The notes beneath the pieces were generated by a model that was not told the origin of the DNA, ran no database searches, and was given only the letters and a program-made list of their open reading frames with translations. The translations under genes and the position numbers were made by a program. A stretch of 64,000 nt of DNA from Sphingomonas donggukensis (lineage in GTDB: Bacteria; Pseudomonadota; Alphaproteobacteria; Sphingomonadales; Sphingomonadaceae), in NCBI RefSeq assembly GCF_023674425.1, contig NZ_CP098401.1, positions 2,587,501 to 2,651,500 on the forward strand, given 5' to 3'. The first letter of the stretch is position 1. Each line of letters starts with the position of its first letter. Of this stretch, positions 37,761-48,187 are shown piece by piece.

Positions 37761-37985
37761 ATGCTCGAAATGCGCCCCGACTGCGAACGCTGCGGCGTCG
37801 ATCTGCCCGCCGACGAGGCGGGCGCCTTCATCTGCTCGTTCGAGTGCACTTTCTGCGCCGAGTGCGCGGACAAATTCGACGAGCGTTGCCCGAATTGCGG
37901 CGGCGAACTGCTTGATCGCCCGGCCCGCGTGGATGACGCGCTGGAGCGGCATCCGGCCTCGACCGAGCGACGGTTCCGGGGCTAG
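37761..37985 (+). CDS. DUF1272-family small zinc-binding protein
   Basis: A 74-residue protein matching DUF1272, starting MLEMRPDCERCG. Cys pairs at CERC, CSFECTFCAEC and CPNC form probable zinc knuckles. The last 20 residues are polar and variable. Function unknown. It lies 148 bases after glmM in the same direction. Confidence 0.88.
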   Translation: MLEMRPDCERCGVDLPADEAGAFICSFECTFCAECADKFDERCPNCGGELLDRPARVDDALERHPASTERRFRG

Positions 37986-38368
37986 CCGCGCCGCGCGCAA
38001 CCCTGGGCTCCCGCCTGCGCGGGAGCGCGATGCGTTGTGCTCGTTTCCGCTCCTCATGCGCGCCGTGCCCCCGCGAAGGCGGGGGTCTAGGGCAGGCACG
38101 GGATCGCTCGAGGCTCTCCCGCCGGCATTACAGGCAAACCTGCAACTCCAATCGTTCCCCGGCGAAGGCCGGGGCCCAGTTGGGTGCCGATCATGATCCA
38201 ACGCGCGACCTATCCAACACGACCTCCGCACCCGGACCCCGGCGTTGGCCGGGGCACACGACGCTGTCCAAAACCGCTGTCCTACACGCCCCTGTCATGG
38301 CATGGGCGCGGCATGTTCCGACCCCCCGATCGGCCGTCAACTTTGTCAACATTCGCGAGGTCGCGCGC
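37986..38368. repeat. Gene-free palindrome cluster before thiD
   Basis: About 380 bases with no credible gene. Several short palindromes stand out: CTCCCGCCTGCGCGGGAG near 38008, CCCCCGCGAAGGCGGGGG near 38069, CCCCGGCGAAGGCCGGGG near 38157 and CCCCGGCGTTGGCCGGGG near 38237. They pair as loose inverted sets. A GCTGTCCTACACG string at 38276-38288 recurs at 2773-2785. The thiD promoter presumably lies near the end. Confidence 0.75.
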
Positions 38369-39139
38369 ATGACGATCGCGCGCGTGCTGATCGTCGCGGG
38401 ATCCGATTCGGGCGGCGGCGCGGGGATTCAGGCCGATATCAAGACAGTGACGATGCTCGGCGGCCACGCGATGACCGCGGTCACCGCGATCACCGCGCAG
38501 AACACGCTGGGCGTGCAGCGGGTCATGCCGATCCCCGCCGACATGGTGATCGCCCAGATCGACAGCGTCGTCGGCGACATCGGGGTGGACGCGGTGAAGA
38601 TCGGGATGATCGGATCGGCCGACACCGCCCATGCCGTCGCCGACCGGCTCGAACGCCTCGACGTACCGATCGTGTTCGATCCGGTCATGGTCGCGACCAG
38701 CGGATCGACGCTGGCCGATGCCGCGACCGTCGCCGCGTTTGAGCGGCTGATCACGATCGCCAGCGTCGTCACCCCGAACATCCCCGAGCTCGCCGCGCTC
38801 GGCGGCGAGGCGGCGGTACTCGCCCACGGCTGCCACCTCGCGGCCAAGGGCGGTCACGCCGATGGTGGCTGGATCGTCGACCGTCTGCTGTCTCCGCACG
38901 GCGAGGTCGCCCGGCTGGAGGGCGAACGCATCGAAACCGCCCACACCCACGGCACCGGGTGCAGCTTCGCCAGCGCGCTCGCCTGCGGGCTGGCGCAGGG
39001 GATGGACATGGCCGACGCCTTCACGCGCGCGGTCCGGTTCGTGCGGACGGCTCTCTCCCATGCGCCGGGGCTGGGGCAGGGGCACGGACCCATCGGCCAC
39101 GCCCTTGGCGTCATCCCGTTCGACGCGATCGAGGGCTGA
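38369..39139 (+). CDS. thiD: Hydroxymethylpyrimidine/phosphomethylpyrimidine kinase
   Basis: A 256-residue kinase phosphorylating HMP and HMP-P in thiamine synthesis. GSDSGGGAGIQADIKT (about 11-26), VKIGMIGS near 78, FDPVMVATSGS near 107 and the C-terminal ATP/anion motif HTHGTGCSFASALA near 194 all fit. GAGG lies about nine bases before the ATG. The substrate HMP-P comes from ThiC, encoded at 60492-62411. rnhB starts one base after its stop, so they share a transcript. Confidence 0.95.
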   Translation: MTIARVLIVAGSDSGGGAGIQADIKTVTMLGGHAMTAVTAITAQNTLGVQRVMPIPADMVIAQIDSVVGDIGVDAVKIGMIGSADTAHAVADRLERLDVPIVFDPVMVATSGSTLADAATVAAFERLITIASVVTPNIPELAALGGEAAVLAHGCHLAAKGGHADGGWIVDRLLSPHGEVARLEGERIETAHTHGTGCSFASALACGLAQGMDMADAFTRAVRFVRTALSHAPGLGQGHGPIGHALGVIPFDAIEG

Positions 39140-39140
39140 G

Positions 39141-39770
39141 ATGCCGTCGCTGCGCCACGAAAAGCTGCTGCTCGCCCCCGTAGCCGGGGTGGACGAGGCG
39201 GGGCGTGGGCCACTCGCCGGACCGGTCGTCGCCGCCGCGGTGATCCTGCCCGCCAAGGGCATCCCGCGTGGGATCGACGATTCGAAGAAGCTGCCCGCGA
39301 AGGAACGCGAACGCCTCGCCGCGCGGCTGCGCGGGTGCGCGATCGTCGGCGTCGGCATCGTCGAGCCCGACGAGATCGACCGCCTGAACATCTACTGGGC
39401 GACGATGAAGGCGATGACGCTGGCGGTCGACGCGCTTGGCATCGCCCCCGGTCACGTGCTGGTCGACGGCAACCGGTCCCCACGCTGGAACCACGCCTGC
39501 ACCCCGATCGTGAAGGGCGATTCGATCAGCCTGTCGATCGCCGCCGCGTCGATCATCGCCAAGACGACCCGCGACGCCATCATGATCGCCGCCGCCGACA
39601 CCTGGCCCGCCTACAACTGGCATTCGAACAAGGGATACGGGTGCGCCCATCACCTGCGGGCGCTGCGCGAACATGGGCCGACCCCTCTTCACCGCCGGTC
39701 GTTCGCACCGGTCGCCCAAGCCGAATTGCCGTTATCCATGCCGCACGAGTCTTTTCCGCCACACCACTAG
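39141..39770 (+). CDS. rnhB: Ribonuclease HII
   Basis: A 209-residue nuclease cutting RNA in RNA/DNA hybrids and at misincorporated ribonucleotides. The catalytic DEAGRGPLAGPV (about 18-29) provides the Asp-Glu pair; further acidic ligands are in VDGN and the region after SIIAKTTRD. SKKL near 49 and GYGCAHH near 170 are family motifs. The ATG sits one base beyond the thiD stop, with GAGGG upstream. The gap that follows holds the ccrM control region. Confidence 0.95.
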   Translation: MPSLRHEKLLLAPVAGVDEAGRGPLAGPVVAAAVILPAKGIPRGIDDSKKLPAKERERLAARLRGCAIVGVGIVEPDEIDRLNIYWATMKAMTLAVDALGIAPGHVLVDGNRSPRWNHACTPIVKGDSISLSIAAASIIAKTTRDAIMIAAADTWPAYNWHSNKGYGCAHHLRALREHGPTPLHRRSFAPVAQAELPLSMPHESFPPHH

Positions 39771-39774
39771 GGGT

Positions 39775-39793
39775 TGTGGATAACTTGTCCACA
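39775..39793. promoter_or_regulatory. Inverted DnaA-box pair upstream of ccrM
   Basis: TGTGGATAA (39775-39783) is the complement of the perfect DnaA box TTATCCACA. TTGTCCACA (39785-39793) is an 8-of-9 match facing the other way, one base apart. They lie about 140 bases before the ccrM start. DnaA control of ccrM is inference. Confidence 0.62.
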
Positions 39794-39835
39794 TGGACTC
39801 AAGATGCGGGCCCGGCCCGGAAATGTTCCGCTCCG

Positions 39836-39850
39836 TTAACGATTTCTTGA
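39836..39850 (+). promoter_or_regulatory. CtrA-like site and GANTC sites in the ccrM leader
   Basis: TTAA-N7-TTGA is one base from the CtrA consensus TTAA-N7-TTAA, and a further TTAA lies at 39860-39863. Three GANTC methylation sites, the target of CcrM itself, lie at 39796-39800, 39881-39885 and 39926-39930. CtrA and GANTC sites in the ccrM promoter are known from Caulobacter. Confidence 0.55.
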
Positions 39851-39878
39851 CCGGAACCGTTAACCAATGTGCGCTTGA

Positions 39879-41063
<1,185 letters not shown>

Positions 41064-41110
41064 CGCCGGCAGGCGAATTGGCGCGCCAGTTCGCCGGCTC
41101 GGCCGGCGCT

Positions 41111-41160
41111 GCGGCCGGCGGCACATCGTGCCGACCGACGACGCGGCTTTGCCGCGGCGC
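41111..41160 (-). repeat. Dispersed 50-bp repeat, copy 2
   Basis: The minus strand matches 23253-23302 with about two or three differences. It lies in the 140-base gap between ccrM and folP, next to other GGCCGGCG inverted runs. Confidence 0.8.
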
Positions 41161-41203
41161 GCCACGTGCTACTGCCCAAGGCCCCTCGCGCCGGGAATAA
41201 ACA

Positions 41204-42331
41204 ATGTTCGACCCAGCCACCCTCCCCCCCACCGCCCGCCTCTACCTTCGCCCAGAGGCGATCGTGGACACCCCCGTTGGCCGCGATGGAGAGGTCGCGC
41301 GCTTGGCCGGCGGGCTGCTCTGGTTCGCCGCCTATGAGCTGATCGCGGTCGTGGACGGCGCCCGCGTCGTCCAGGCGAGCGTGCCGATCGCGGCGCTGCC
41401 CGGCGTCATCGCCAATCTGCCCGCGTCCCAGGCCGCGCGGCTGCGGCTGTTGGCCGAACGCATCTCGGCCACCCGCGCGCCGCTCATCCTCGGGCCGCGC
41501 ACCGTCCGGCTCGACCAGCCGCAGGTGATGGGTATCCTGAACGTCACCCCCGACAGCTTTTCGGACGGCGGAGCGCATGGCGACGACCCTCAGGCGCTCG
41601 CGCGCATCGGGTTCGACATGGGCACGGCGGGCGCCGCGCTGGTCGATGTCGGCGGCGAATCGACTCGCCCCGGCGCCAAGGCGGTATGGGAAGGCGATGA
41701 GGTCGCGCGGGTCGAGCCCGTCGTCCGCGCGCTCGCCGCGACCGGCACGCCGGTGTCGATCGACACGCGCAAGGCCGCAGTGATGACTGCCGCGCTTGGT
41801 GCCGGGGCGAGCGTCGTCAACGATGTCGCCGCGCTTGCCTGGGATGACCGTGCGCTCGGTGTTGCCGCGCGCGCCGGCTGCCCGGTCGTGCTGATGCACT
41901 CGCCCGAGCCCGCAAGCGGCCCGCATGCGGGCGGCGGCTACGGCGATGTCGCGATTGAGGTGTTCGACTGGCTGGAAGCGCGGATCGAGGCGGTGGTGGC
42001 GGGCGGTGTCGATCGCTCACGCATCCTGATCGATCCGGGCATCGGCTTTGCCAAGACGCTCGCCGACAATCTCGCGCTGCTGAACGCGCTCACCCTGTTC
42101 CACGGCCTCGGCTGCGCGGTCGTGCTCGGGGCCAGCCGCAAGCGGCTGATCGGCGCGCTGTCGAACGAGGCGCCGGTCGACGAACGGCTCGGCGGCAGTC
42201 TCACGCTCGCCCTCCACGGCGCGAACGCCGGCGTGCAGATGCTGCGCGTTCACGACGTCGCCGAAACCGCGCAGGCGCTCCGCGTGTGGCGGGGCCTGCG
42301 CGACGCGGCGCTTACGTCGCGGCGCGACTGA
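41204..42331 (+). CDS. folP: Dihydropteroate synthase with N-terminal extension
   Basis: A 375-residue protein. Folate-pathway DHPS signatures start late: MGILNVTPDSFSDGG near 109-123, DVGGESTRPGA near 148-158, SIDTRKAAV, NDVAAL and the C-terminal GASRKRLIG. It condenses hydroxymethyldihydropterin diphosphate with p-aminobenzoate. The first about 100 residues are an extra domain not needed in E. coli FolP, common in sphingomonads as far as I recall. The 3' end overlaps the next (convergent) gene by 20 bases. Confidence 0.93.
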   Translation: MFDPATLPPTARLYLRPEAIVDTPVGRDGEVARLAGGLLWFAAYELIAVVDGARVVQASVPIAALPGVIANLPASQAARLRLLAERISATRAPLILGPRTVRLDQPQVMGILNVTPDSFSDGGAHGDDPQALARIGFDMGTAGAALVDVGGESTRPGAKAVWEGDEVARVEPVVRALAATGTPVSIDTRKAAVMTAALGAGASVVNDVAALAWDDRALGVAARAGCPVVLMHSPEPASGPHAGGGYGDVAIEVFDWLEARIEAVVAGGVDRSRILIDPGIGFAKTLADNLALLNALTLFHGLGCAVVLGASRKRLIGALSNEAPVDERLGGSLTLALHGANAGVQMLRVHDVAETAQALRVWRGLRDAALTSRRD

Positions 42332-42653
42332 GGACCAGCTGCGGGGCCATCGGCCGCGTGACCGCGATGCCGTACAGCGCGACACCCAGCACCAGCAGGA
42401 TCAGCGCCGCGATCGCCACGCCGCGCCGCTTGCCCGCGACATGGCCCGGCACCGCCGCGCCGATCAGCAGCACGCCCCCGACCAGCCACCGCGAATCGCC
42501 GGTACCGTGCCACCACAGGATGCCGAGCACCCCCGCCACGAGTGCCGCGACCAGCTGCACCGTCCGCAACGCAGGCGGCGCGCCTGCGCTCAATCGGTAG
42601 AGGGCGGTCCCCACCGCGATCAGCGCGGCGACGAGTGCGACGATACCCAGCAT
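42312..42653 (-). CDS. Small four-helix membrane protein
   Basis: A 113-residue protein with four hydrophobic segments (about 3-20, 30-50, 56-70, 79-98) separated by short loops, including WWHGTGDSRW. No family recognised; it resembles small inner-membrane proteins of unknown function. It lies 28 bases beyond the SDR stop in the same direction, perhaps one transcript. Confidence 0.7.
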   Translation of the reverse strand: MLGIVALVAALIAVGTALYRLSAGAPPALRTVQLVAALVAGVLGILWWHGTGDSRWLVGGVLLIGAAVPGHVAGKRRGVAIAALILLVLGVALYGIAVTRPMAPQLVLSRAAT

Positions 42654-42681
42654 GCGATCCTCCCCGGTCGTTACGCCTGTG

Positions 42682-43434
42682 TCATAGCGTGTATCCGCCG
42701 TCGCTGACCAGCGTCGTGCCCGTCACCAGTGCCGCATTGTCCGACAGCAGGAACGCGATCTGCGTGGCGATCTCGTCCGCACTCGCGAACCGCCCGAGCG
42801 GCGTCGCAGCGCGCGCGATTTCGGCGAACGCGGCATCGCGCCCGATCTCGGCGGCGCTCGCGGCGAACATCGGCACCGCGTCCCACACCGGCGTCTCCAC
42901 GCCTGCCGGCGCGACGGCGTTGACGCGGATGTTCGACGCCGCACCTTCCTTCGCCGCGACCTTGACCAGATGCATCAGCGCCGCCTTCGACGCGCCATAG
43001 GCGGCGGTGCCGGGCTCGGGCTTGATCCCGGTCGCCGACGCGGTCGCGACGATGCTGCCCCCGCGGCGCTTCATCGCCCGCATCGCCGCGCGCAGCGTCA
43101 GGAATGCGCCGTCGAGGTTGACCGACAGGATGCGGCGCCACTCGGCGAAGTCATGGTCGGCGATCCCCGAAGCCCCCGCGACGCCGGCATTGACGACCGC
43201 GTGGTCGAGATCGCCGAGATAGGCCGCGGCATTGTCCCAGAACGCCTCGTCGCGCACGTCGCCCGGCAGCAGATCGAGCGTGCAGGGCAGGTCGATCCGC
43301 GCCAGCGCGTCGGCATCGCTGTCGACCAGCACCAGCCGGGCCGCGCCCGCATGGGCAAGGTGGTGCGCGGTCGCGAGGCCGATGCCGGAGGCGGCGCCGG
43401 TGATAAGGATGGTGCGGTGGGTGAAGGCGGGCAT
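42682..43434 (-). CDS. SDR-family oxidoreductase
   Basis: A 250-residue classical short-chain dehydrogenase. The cofactor motif is TGAASGIGLA (about 12-21), then NAGVAG near 82, catalytic Ser in ATASATG near 131, Y-x3-K in AAYGASKAAL near 145, and C-terminal TGTTLVSDGGYTL. The ATG at 43434 has AGGGAGG upstream, with repeat family A starting only 13 bases further. Substrate unknown. Confidence 0.9.
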   Translation of the reverse strand: MPAFTHRTILITGAASGIGLATAHHLAHAGAARLVLVDSDADALARIDLPCTLDLLPGDVRDEAFWDNAAAYLGDLDHAVVNAGVAGASGIADHDFAEWRRILSVNLDGAFLTLRAAMRAMKRRGGSIVATASATGIKPEPGTAAYGASKAALMHLVKVAAKEGAASNIRVNAVAPAGVETPVWDAVPMFAASAAEIGRDAAFAEIARAATPLGRFASADEIATQIAFLLSDNAALVTGTTLVSDGGYTL

Positions 43435-43447
43435 GCCCTCCCTCTAC

Positions 43448-43524
43448 CCGTTCGTTTCGAGCGAAGTCGAGAAACAGGCCGCACGTTAAGCGCGAGATTT
43501 CTCGACTACGCTCGAAACGAACGG
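43448..43524. repeat. Palindromic repeat family A, copy 4 (77 bp)
   Basis: Arms of 28 bp at 43448-43475 and 43497-43524, same length as copy 1. It lies just 5' of the SDR Shine-Dalgarno site on the minus strand and 24 bases after the NtrC-type gene's stop. Confidence 0.9.
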
Positions 43525-43547
43525 ATGAGTGTGCCCTGAGAGCCCCC

Positions 43548-44978
<1,431 letters not shown>

Positions 44979-45079
44979 TGTCTGCCCGTCCCCATTGTCC
45001 CGTTTCGGACACCGGTCTTACGGACGACGGGTAAAGGGCGGCTTAAACCGTCCCGGCGCGGGACGCCGGGCTTGCGGGC

Positions 45080-45715
45080 TCAGCGGTTGGCGGCGCGGAT
45101 CTTGGCGATGCGATGCCACACGTACCAGACGACGGCGACCAGCAGGACGATGCCGATGACGGCGTCGGCGGAGTGGAAGAACGCGCGCACCCGCGGGTCG
45201 CCGTGCCATTTCTCGCCGAGTTCGCGTCCGACCCAGGCGAGCGCGAAACAGAACGGCCAGGATCCCGCGAAGGTATAGAGGTGGAACGGCACCAGCGGCA
45301 TCCGCGCGACGCCCGCCGGGAAGGCGATGAAGGTGCGGATGACCGGCAGCAGCCGCCCGACGAACACCGCCGACGATCCGAATCGCTGGAAGAAGCGGTC
45401 GGCGGCGTCGAGTTCGTCGGGGCCGATCAGCAGATACTTGCCCCAGCGCACGACGAACGGGCGCCCGCCGCGCTTACCGACCTCATAGGCGACGATCGAC
45501 CCGAGGTTGCACCCGAGCGCGCCGGCGGTAGCGGCGAGCCAGATGTTCATCTTGCCGAGCGACACAAGATAGCCCGCGAACGGCATGATGAGTTCGGACG
45601 GCAGCGGCACGCACGCGCTTTCGATCGCCATCAGCAGGGCGACGCCCCAATAGCCGGTCGCCTCGATCACCGAGATGACGATGTTGGCGAGGAACGCGAG
45701 AATCTGTTCGACCAT
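45080..45715 (-). CDS. DedA-family inner membrane protein
   Basis: A 211-residue DedA/SNARE-associated membrane protein. The family motifs E-S-A-C-V-P-L-P-S-E (near 32-41), G-x3-G-x4-Y-x2-G (LGCNLGSIVAYEVGKRGG near 67-84) and FVGRLLPVIRTFIAFPAGVARM near 118-139 are present. DedA proteins work in lipid flipping and proton-dependent envelope homeostasis. It stands alone. Confidence 0.92.
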   Translation of the reverse strand: MVEQILAFLANIVISVIEATGYWGVALLMAIESACVPLPSELIMPFAGYLVSLGKMNIWLAATAGALGCNLGSIVAYEVGKRGGRPFVVRWGKYLLIGPDELDAADRFFQRFGSSAVFVGRLLPVIRTFIAFPAGVARMPLVPFHLYTFAGSWPFCFALAWVGRELGEKWHGDPRVRAFFHSADAVIGIVLLVAVVWYVWHRIAKIRAANR

Positions 45716-45766
45716 GGCGCCGCGCAGTGGCCGAAGTCGGGGCGGAGCGCCAGTGGCTAAGTATTG

Positions 45767-46450
45767 CTAGCGCGCGGCGACCGCATAGCCGGTGGCGCCG
45801 CGCGGCGGCCCCTCGGCGAGCACGACCGCGCTGTCATAGGCGAGGCGGGGCGCGGTGCGACCCGCATTCCACGCGGCCAGATCGGCGCGGTACGCGGCGT
45901 AGCGATCGAAGAAATTCGTGAACGGCGCGTCGAGCACGCCGAGCGCGAGTGGCGCGTAGTCGGCAAAGTCCTTGGGCTCGGCGGCCATTTTGGCGGCGAC
46001 GGTCGCGGCGGCGGTGCAGAAGCTCGCCTGGACATTCGGCAGCGCGAAATAATTGTAGAGTCGGGTCATGCCGGTGTCGAACGCGGCGCCGGCCTCGCGC
46101 TGAAGTGCTGTGTGCGCGGCGGAAAAGGCGGCGCGGTGGACGCGCAACATGGCGTTGTAGTTGGCGAGCAGCGCGTCGTCGTTGCAGCGCAATGCCGCGA
46201 CGTTCAGCGCCGCACGCAGATGCCAGACCGCGGTTGCGCCCGATGCGCCGCGGTTGGGCGTGTCGAAGCTGCCGTCGGCGAGGCGGGTCGGGATGGTGAG
46301 ATTGGCCGCGGCGCCCGCGGGCGGTAGCGGCATCGGCTGTACCGCGACGGGCTGCGGAAGCGGTGGCGGCGCCGCCGCGATTTCGCGCGGGGCATGGCCG
46401 CAGCCGGGCAGGAGAGCGGCCAGCGCCGCCAGACACAAGACACCACGCAT
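45767..46450 (-). CDS. Hypothetical lipoprotein
   Basis: A 227-residue protein. A signal peptide ends in a lipobox LLPGC with Cys at residue 17, then a Pro-rich linker (about 27-45) and an Ala-rich helical domain. Two further Cys lie in RCNDD and SFCTAA. No family recognised. The lipobox predicts anchoring in the outer or inner membrane. It lies 64 bases after the YdeI-like gene's stop, same direction. Confidence 0.72.
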   Translation of the reverse strand: MRGVLCLAALAALLPGCGHAPREIAAAPPPLPQPVAVQPMPLPPAGAAANLTIPTRLADGSFDTPNRGASGATAVWHLRAALNVAALRCNDDALLANYNAMLRVHRAAFSAAHTALQREAGAAFDTGMTRLYNYFALPNVQASFCTAAATVAAKMAAEPKDFADYAPLALGVLDAPFTNFFDRYAAYRADLAAWNAGRTAPRLAYDSAVVLAEGPPRGATGYAVAAR

Positions 46451-46513
46451 CGTCGTCGCCCTTCAGCCCCCCGGCCTGCGGAGGGTGTAGGCGCAAGGTG
46501 GTTAAAGCGGGGT

Positions 46514-47098
46514 TTAGGCTGCGTTGCGCCCGCGCGGGTACACCCGCTCCCCCGCGGCGCACATGGCGGCGAATTTCGCGATGCGTGCGGCGCGGGTCTC
46601 GGGCTTCTTCGCGTCCTGTATGCGGTACAGGATGGCGTAGCGATTGGTGGCGTCGAGCGCGTCGAAGAAGGCCCGCGCACCGGGCAGGGCGGCGAGCGCG
46701 GCGGCGAGGTCGTCGGGCACGGTCGCGGTCGATTGCGGGGCATAGGCCGCGTCCCATCGGCCATCGGCCTGCGCGGCAGCAACCTCGGCAAGCCCGCGCG
46801 CCGCCATGCGCCCGTCGGCGATCAATTCCAGCACCCGCGTGCGGTTCTTCTCGGACCATTTCGACCCGGGTTTGCGCGGGGTGAAGCGGACCAGCCACCA
46901 CGCGTCGTCATAGGGATTGAGCTGCCCGTCGATCCAGCCGTGGATCAGCGCGCCGTCGACCGCCTGCACCTTCGTCAGCGTCGAGGCGGGATTGCCCGCC
47001 TTCGCGAGCTTCAGCCACAGGCCGGCGTTCACGCCGTCGCCCTGCGCGGCCAGCCAGTCCTCCCAGGCACGAGCATCGGCGAACGCGAGGATCGGCAG
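46514..47098 (-). CDS. YdeI/OmpD-associated family protein
   Basis: A protein of about 172-194 residues. NAGLWLKLAKAGN, then ALIHGWIDGQLN, WWLVRFTPRKPGSKWSEKN and the C-terminal half fit the YdeI (Bacteria-wide DUF1905/OmpD-like) family. The first canonical start is GTG at 47032, but homology-like sequence (LPILAFADARAWEDWLAAQ) runs upstream in frame with no ATG, GTG or TTG. I therefore extend to CTG 47098, which has GAGGAG nine bases before it. Another CTG at 47119 follows GGAGG. Function unknown; relatives have been linked to antimicrobial peptide resistance. Confidence 0.78.
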   Translation of the reverse strand: MPILAFADARAWEDWLAAQGDGVNAGLWLKLAKAGNPASTLTKVQAVDGALIHGWIDGQLNPYDDAWWLVRFTPRKPGSKWSEKNRTRVLELIADGRMAARGLAEVAAAQADGRWDAAYAPQSTATVPDDLAAALAALPGARAFFDALDATNRYAILYRIQDAKKPETRAARIAKFAAMCAAGERVYPRGRNAA

Positions 47099-47111
47099 CC
47101 CGGCGTGCTCC

Positions 47112-48131
47112 TCAGGCAGCGCGCGCCTCCAGCGCGTGCGCCGCTTCGGCCATCAGCGTCGCCAGGATATCGGCGAGCGGCTCCTCCTTCGTCACCATGC
47201 CGACCGACTGGCCGGCCATCAGCGACCCGTTGTCGACGTCGCCGTCGATCACCGCGCGGCGCAGCGCGCCCGCCCAGTAATGCTCGATCTGCAACTGCGC
47301 CTCCATCATCTCGACCTTGCCGTCGTCGAGCAACTGGGCGACTTCGCGCTGCTTGGCGGTGAACAATTCGGAACTGGCGTTCTTCAGCGCGCGGACGGGA
47401 ATGACGGGCAGGCGCGGGTCGATCTGGACGCTGGCGATCGCGTCGCGGGCATTGGCGCGGATGAAGGCGCGCTTGAAATTGGCGTGCGCGATGCTCTCGG
47501 TCGCGCAGACGAAGCGCGTGCCGAGCTGGACCCCGGCGGCGCCCATGTCGAGATAGCCGGCGATCGCCTCACCCCGGCCGATGCCGCCGGCGACGAACAC
47601 GGGCAGCTGCTCGGCGATCTCGGGCAGCATTTCCTGCGCGAGCACGCTGGTCGACACCGGACCGATGTGGCCGCCGGCCTCCATCCCCTCGATCACCAGC
47701 GCATCGACGCCCGAGCGGATCAGCTTTTTAGCGAGACTGAGCGCGGGGGCGAAGCAGATGACCTTGGCGCCGGTCTCCTTGATCGCCTCGAGCGACCCCT
47801 TGGGCGGCAGTCCGCCGGCCAGCACGATGTGCGTTACGCGGTGCTTCGCGCACACCGCGATCAGGTCGAACAGCTGGGGATGCATGGTGATGAGATTCAC
47901 GCCGAACGGCTTCGACGTCAGCGCCTTCGTCCCCGCGATCTCGGCATCGAGCAGCTCGGGCGTCATCGCCCCGCACGCGATCAACCCGAAGCCGCCGGCG
48001 TTCGACATCGCCGCGACGAGGTTGCGTTCGGACACCCACGACATCGCGCCGCACAGGATCGCGACCTCGCAACCCAGGAATGCAGTGCCGCGGGCCATGC
48101 GGCGGTGAAGGCGGTCTTGTCCGATCGTCAT
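47112..48131 (-). CDS. Nitronate monooxygenase family protein
   Basis: A 339-residue FMN enzyme. AMSWVSERNLVAAMSNAGGFG (about 29-49), GVDALVIEGMEAGGHIG near 140-156, PVFVAGGIGRGEAIAGYLDMGAAGVQLGTRF near 175-205 match nitronate monooxygenase/2-nitropropane dioxygenase. The GGH segment carries the usual catalytic-site His. It oxidises alkyl nitronates, though enoyl reductase relatives exist. The YdeI-like gene starts 13 bases beyond the stop. Confidence 0.9.
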   Translation of the reverse strand: MTIGQDRLHRRMARGTAFLGCEVAILCGAMSWVSERNLVAAMSNAGGFGLIACGAMTPELLDAEIAGTKALTSKPFGVNLITMHPQLFDLIAVCAKHRVTHIVLAGGLPPKGSLEAIKETGAKVICFAPALSLAKKLIRSGVDALVIEGMEAGGHIGPVSTSVLAQEMLPEIAEQLPVFVAGGIGRGEAIAGYLDMGAAGVQLGTRFVCATESIAHANFKRAFIRANARDAIASVQIDPRLPVIPVRALKNASSELFTAKQREVAQLLDDGKVEMMEAQLQIEHYWAGALRRAVIDGDVDNGSLMAGQSVGMVTKEEPLADILATLMAEAAHALEARAA

Positions 48132-48187
48132 GGTCGGGGCCTAGGGTCCAAACGCCGTCAGGACAATGGTCGTGATCGAGCAGGCGA

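Noticed and set aside
39731..39739. Third DnaA box (TTATCCATG) inside the rnhB end
   Set aside because: Only seven of nine bases match and it lies in coding sequence; not counted in the cluster.
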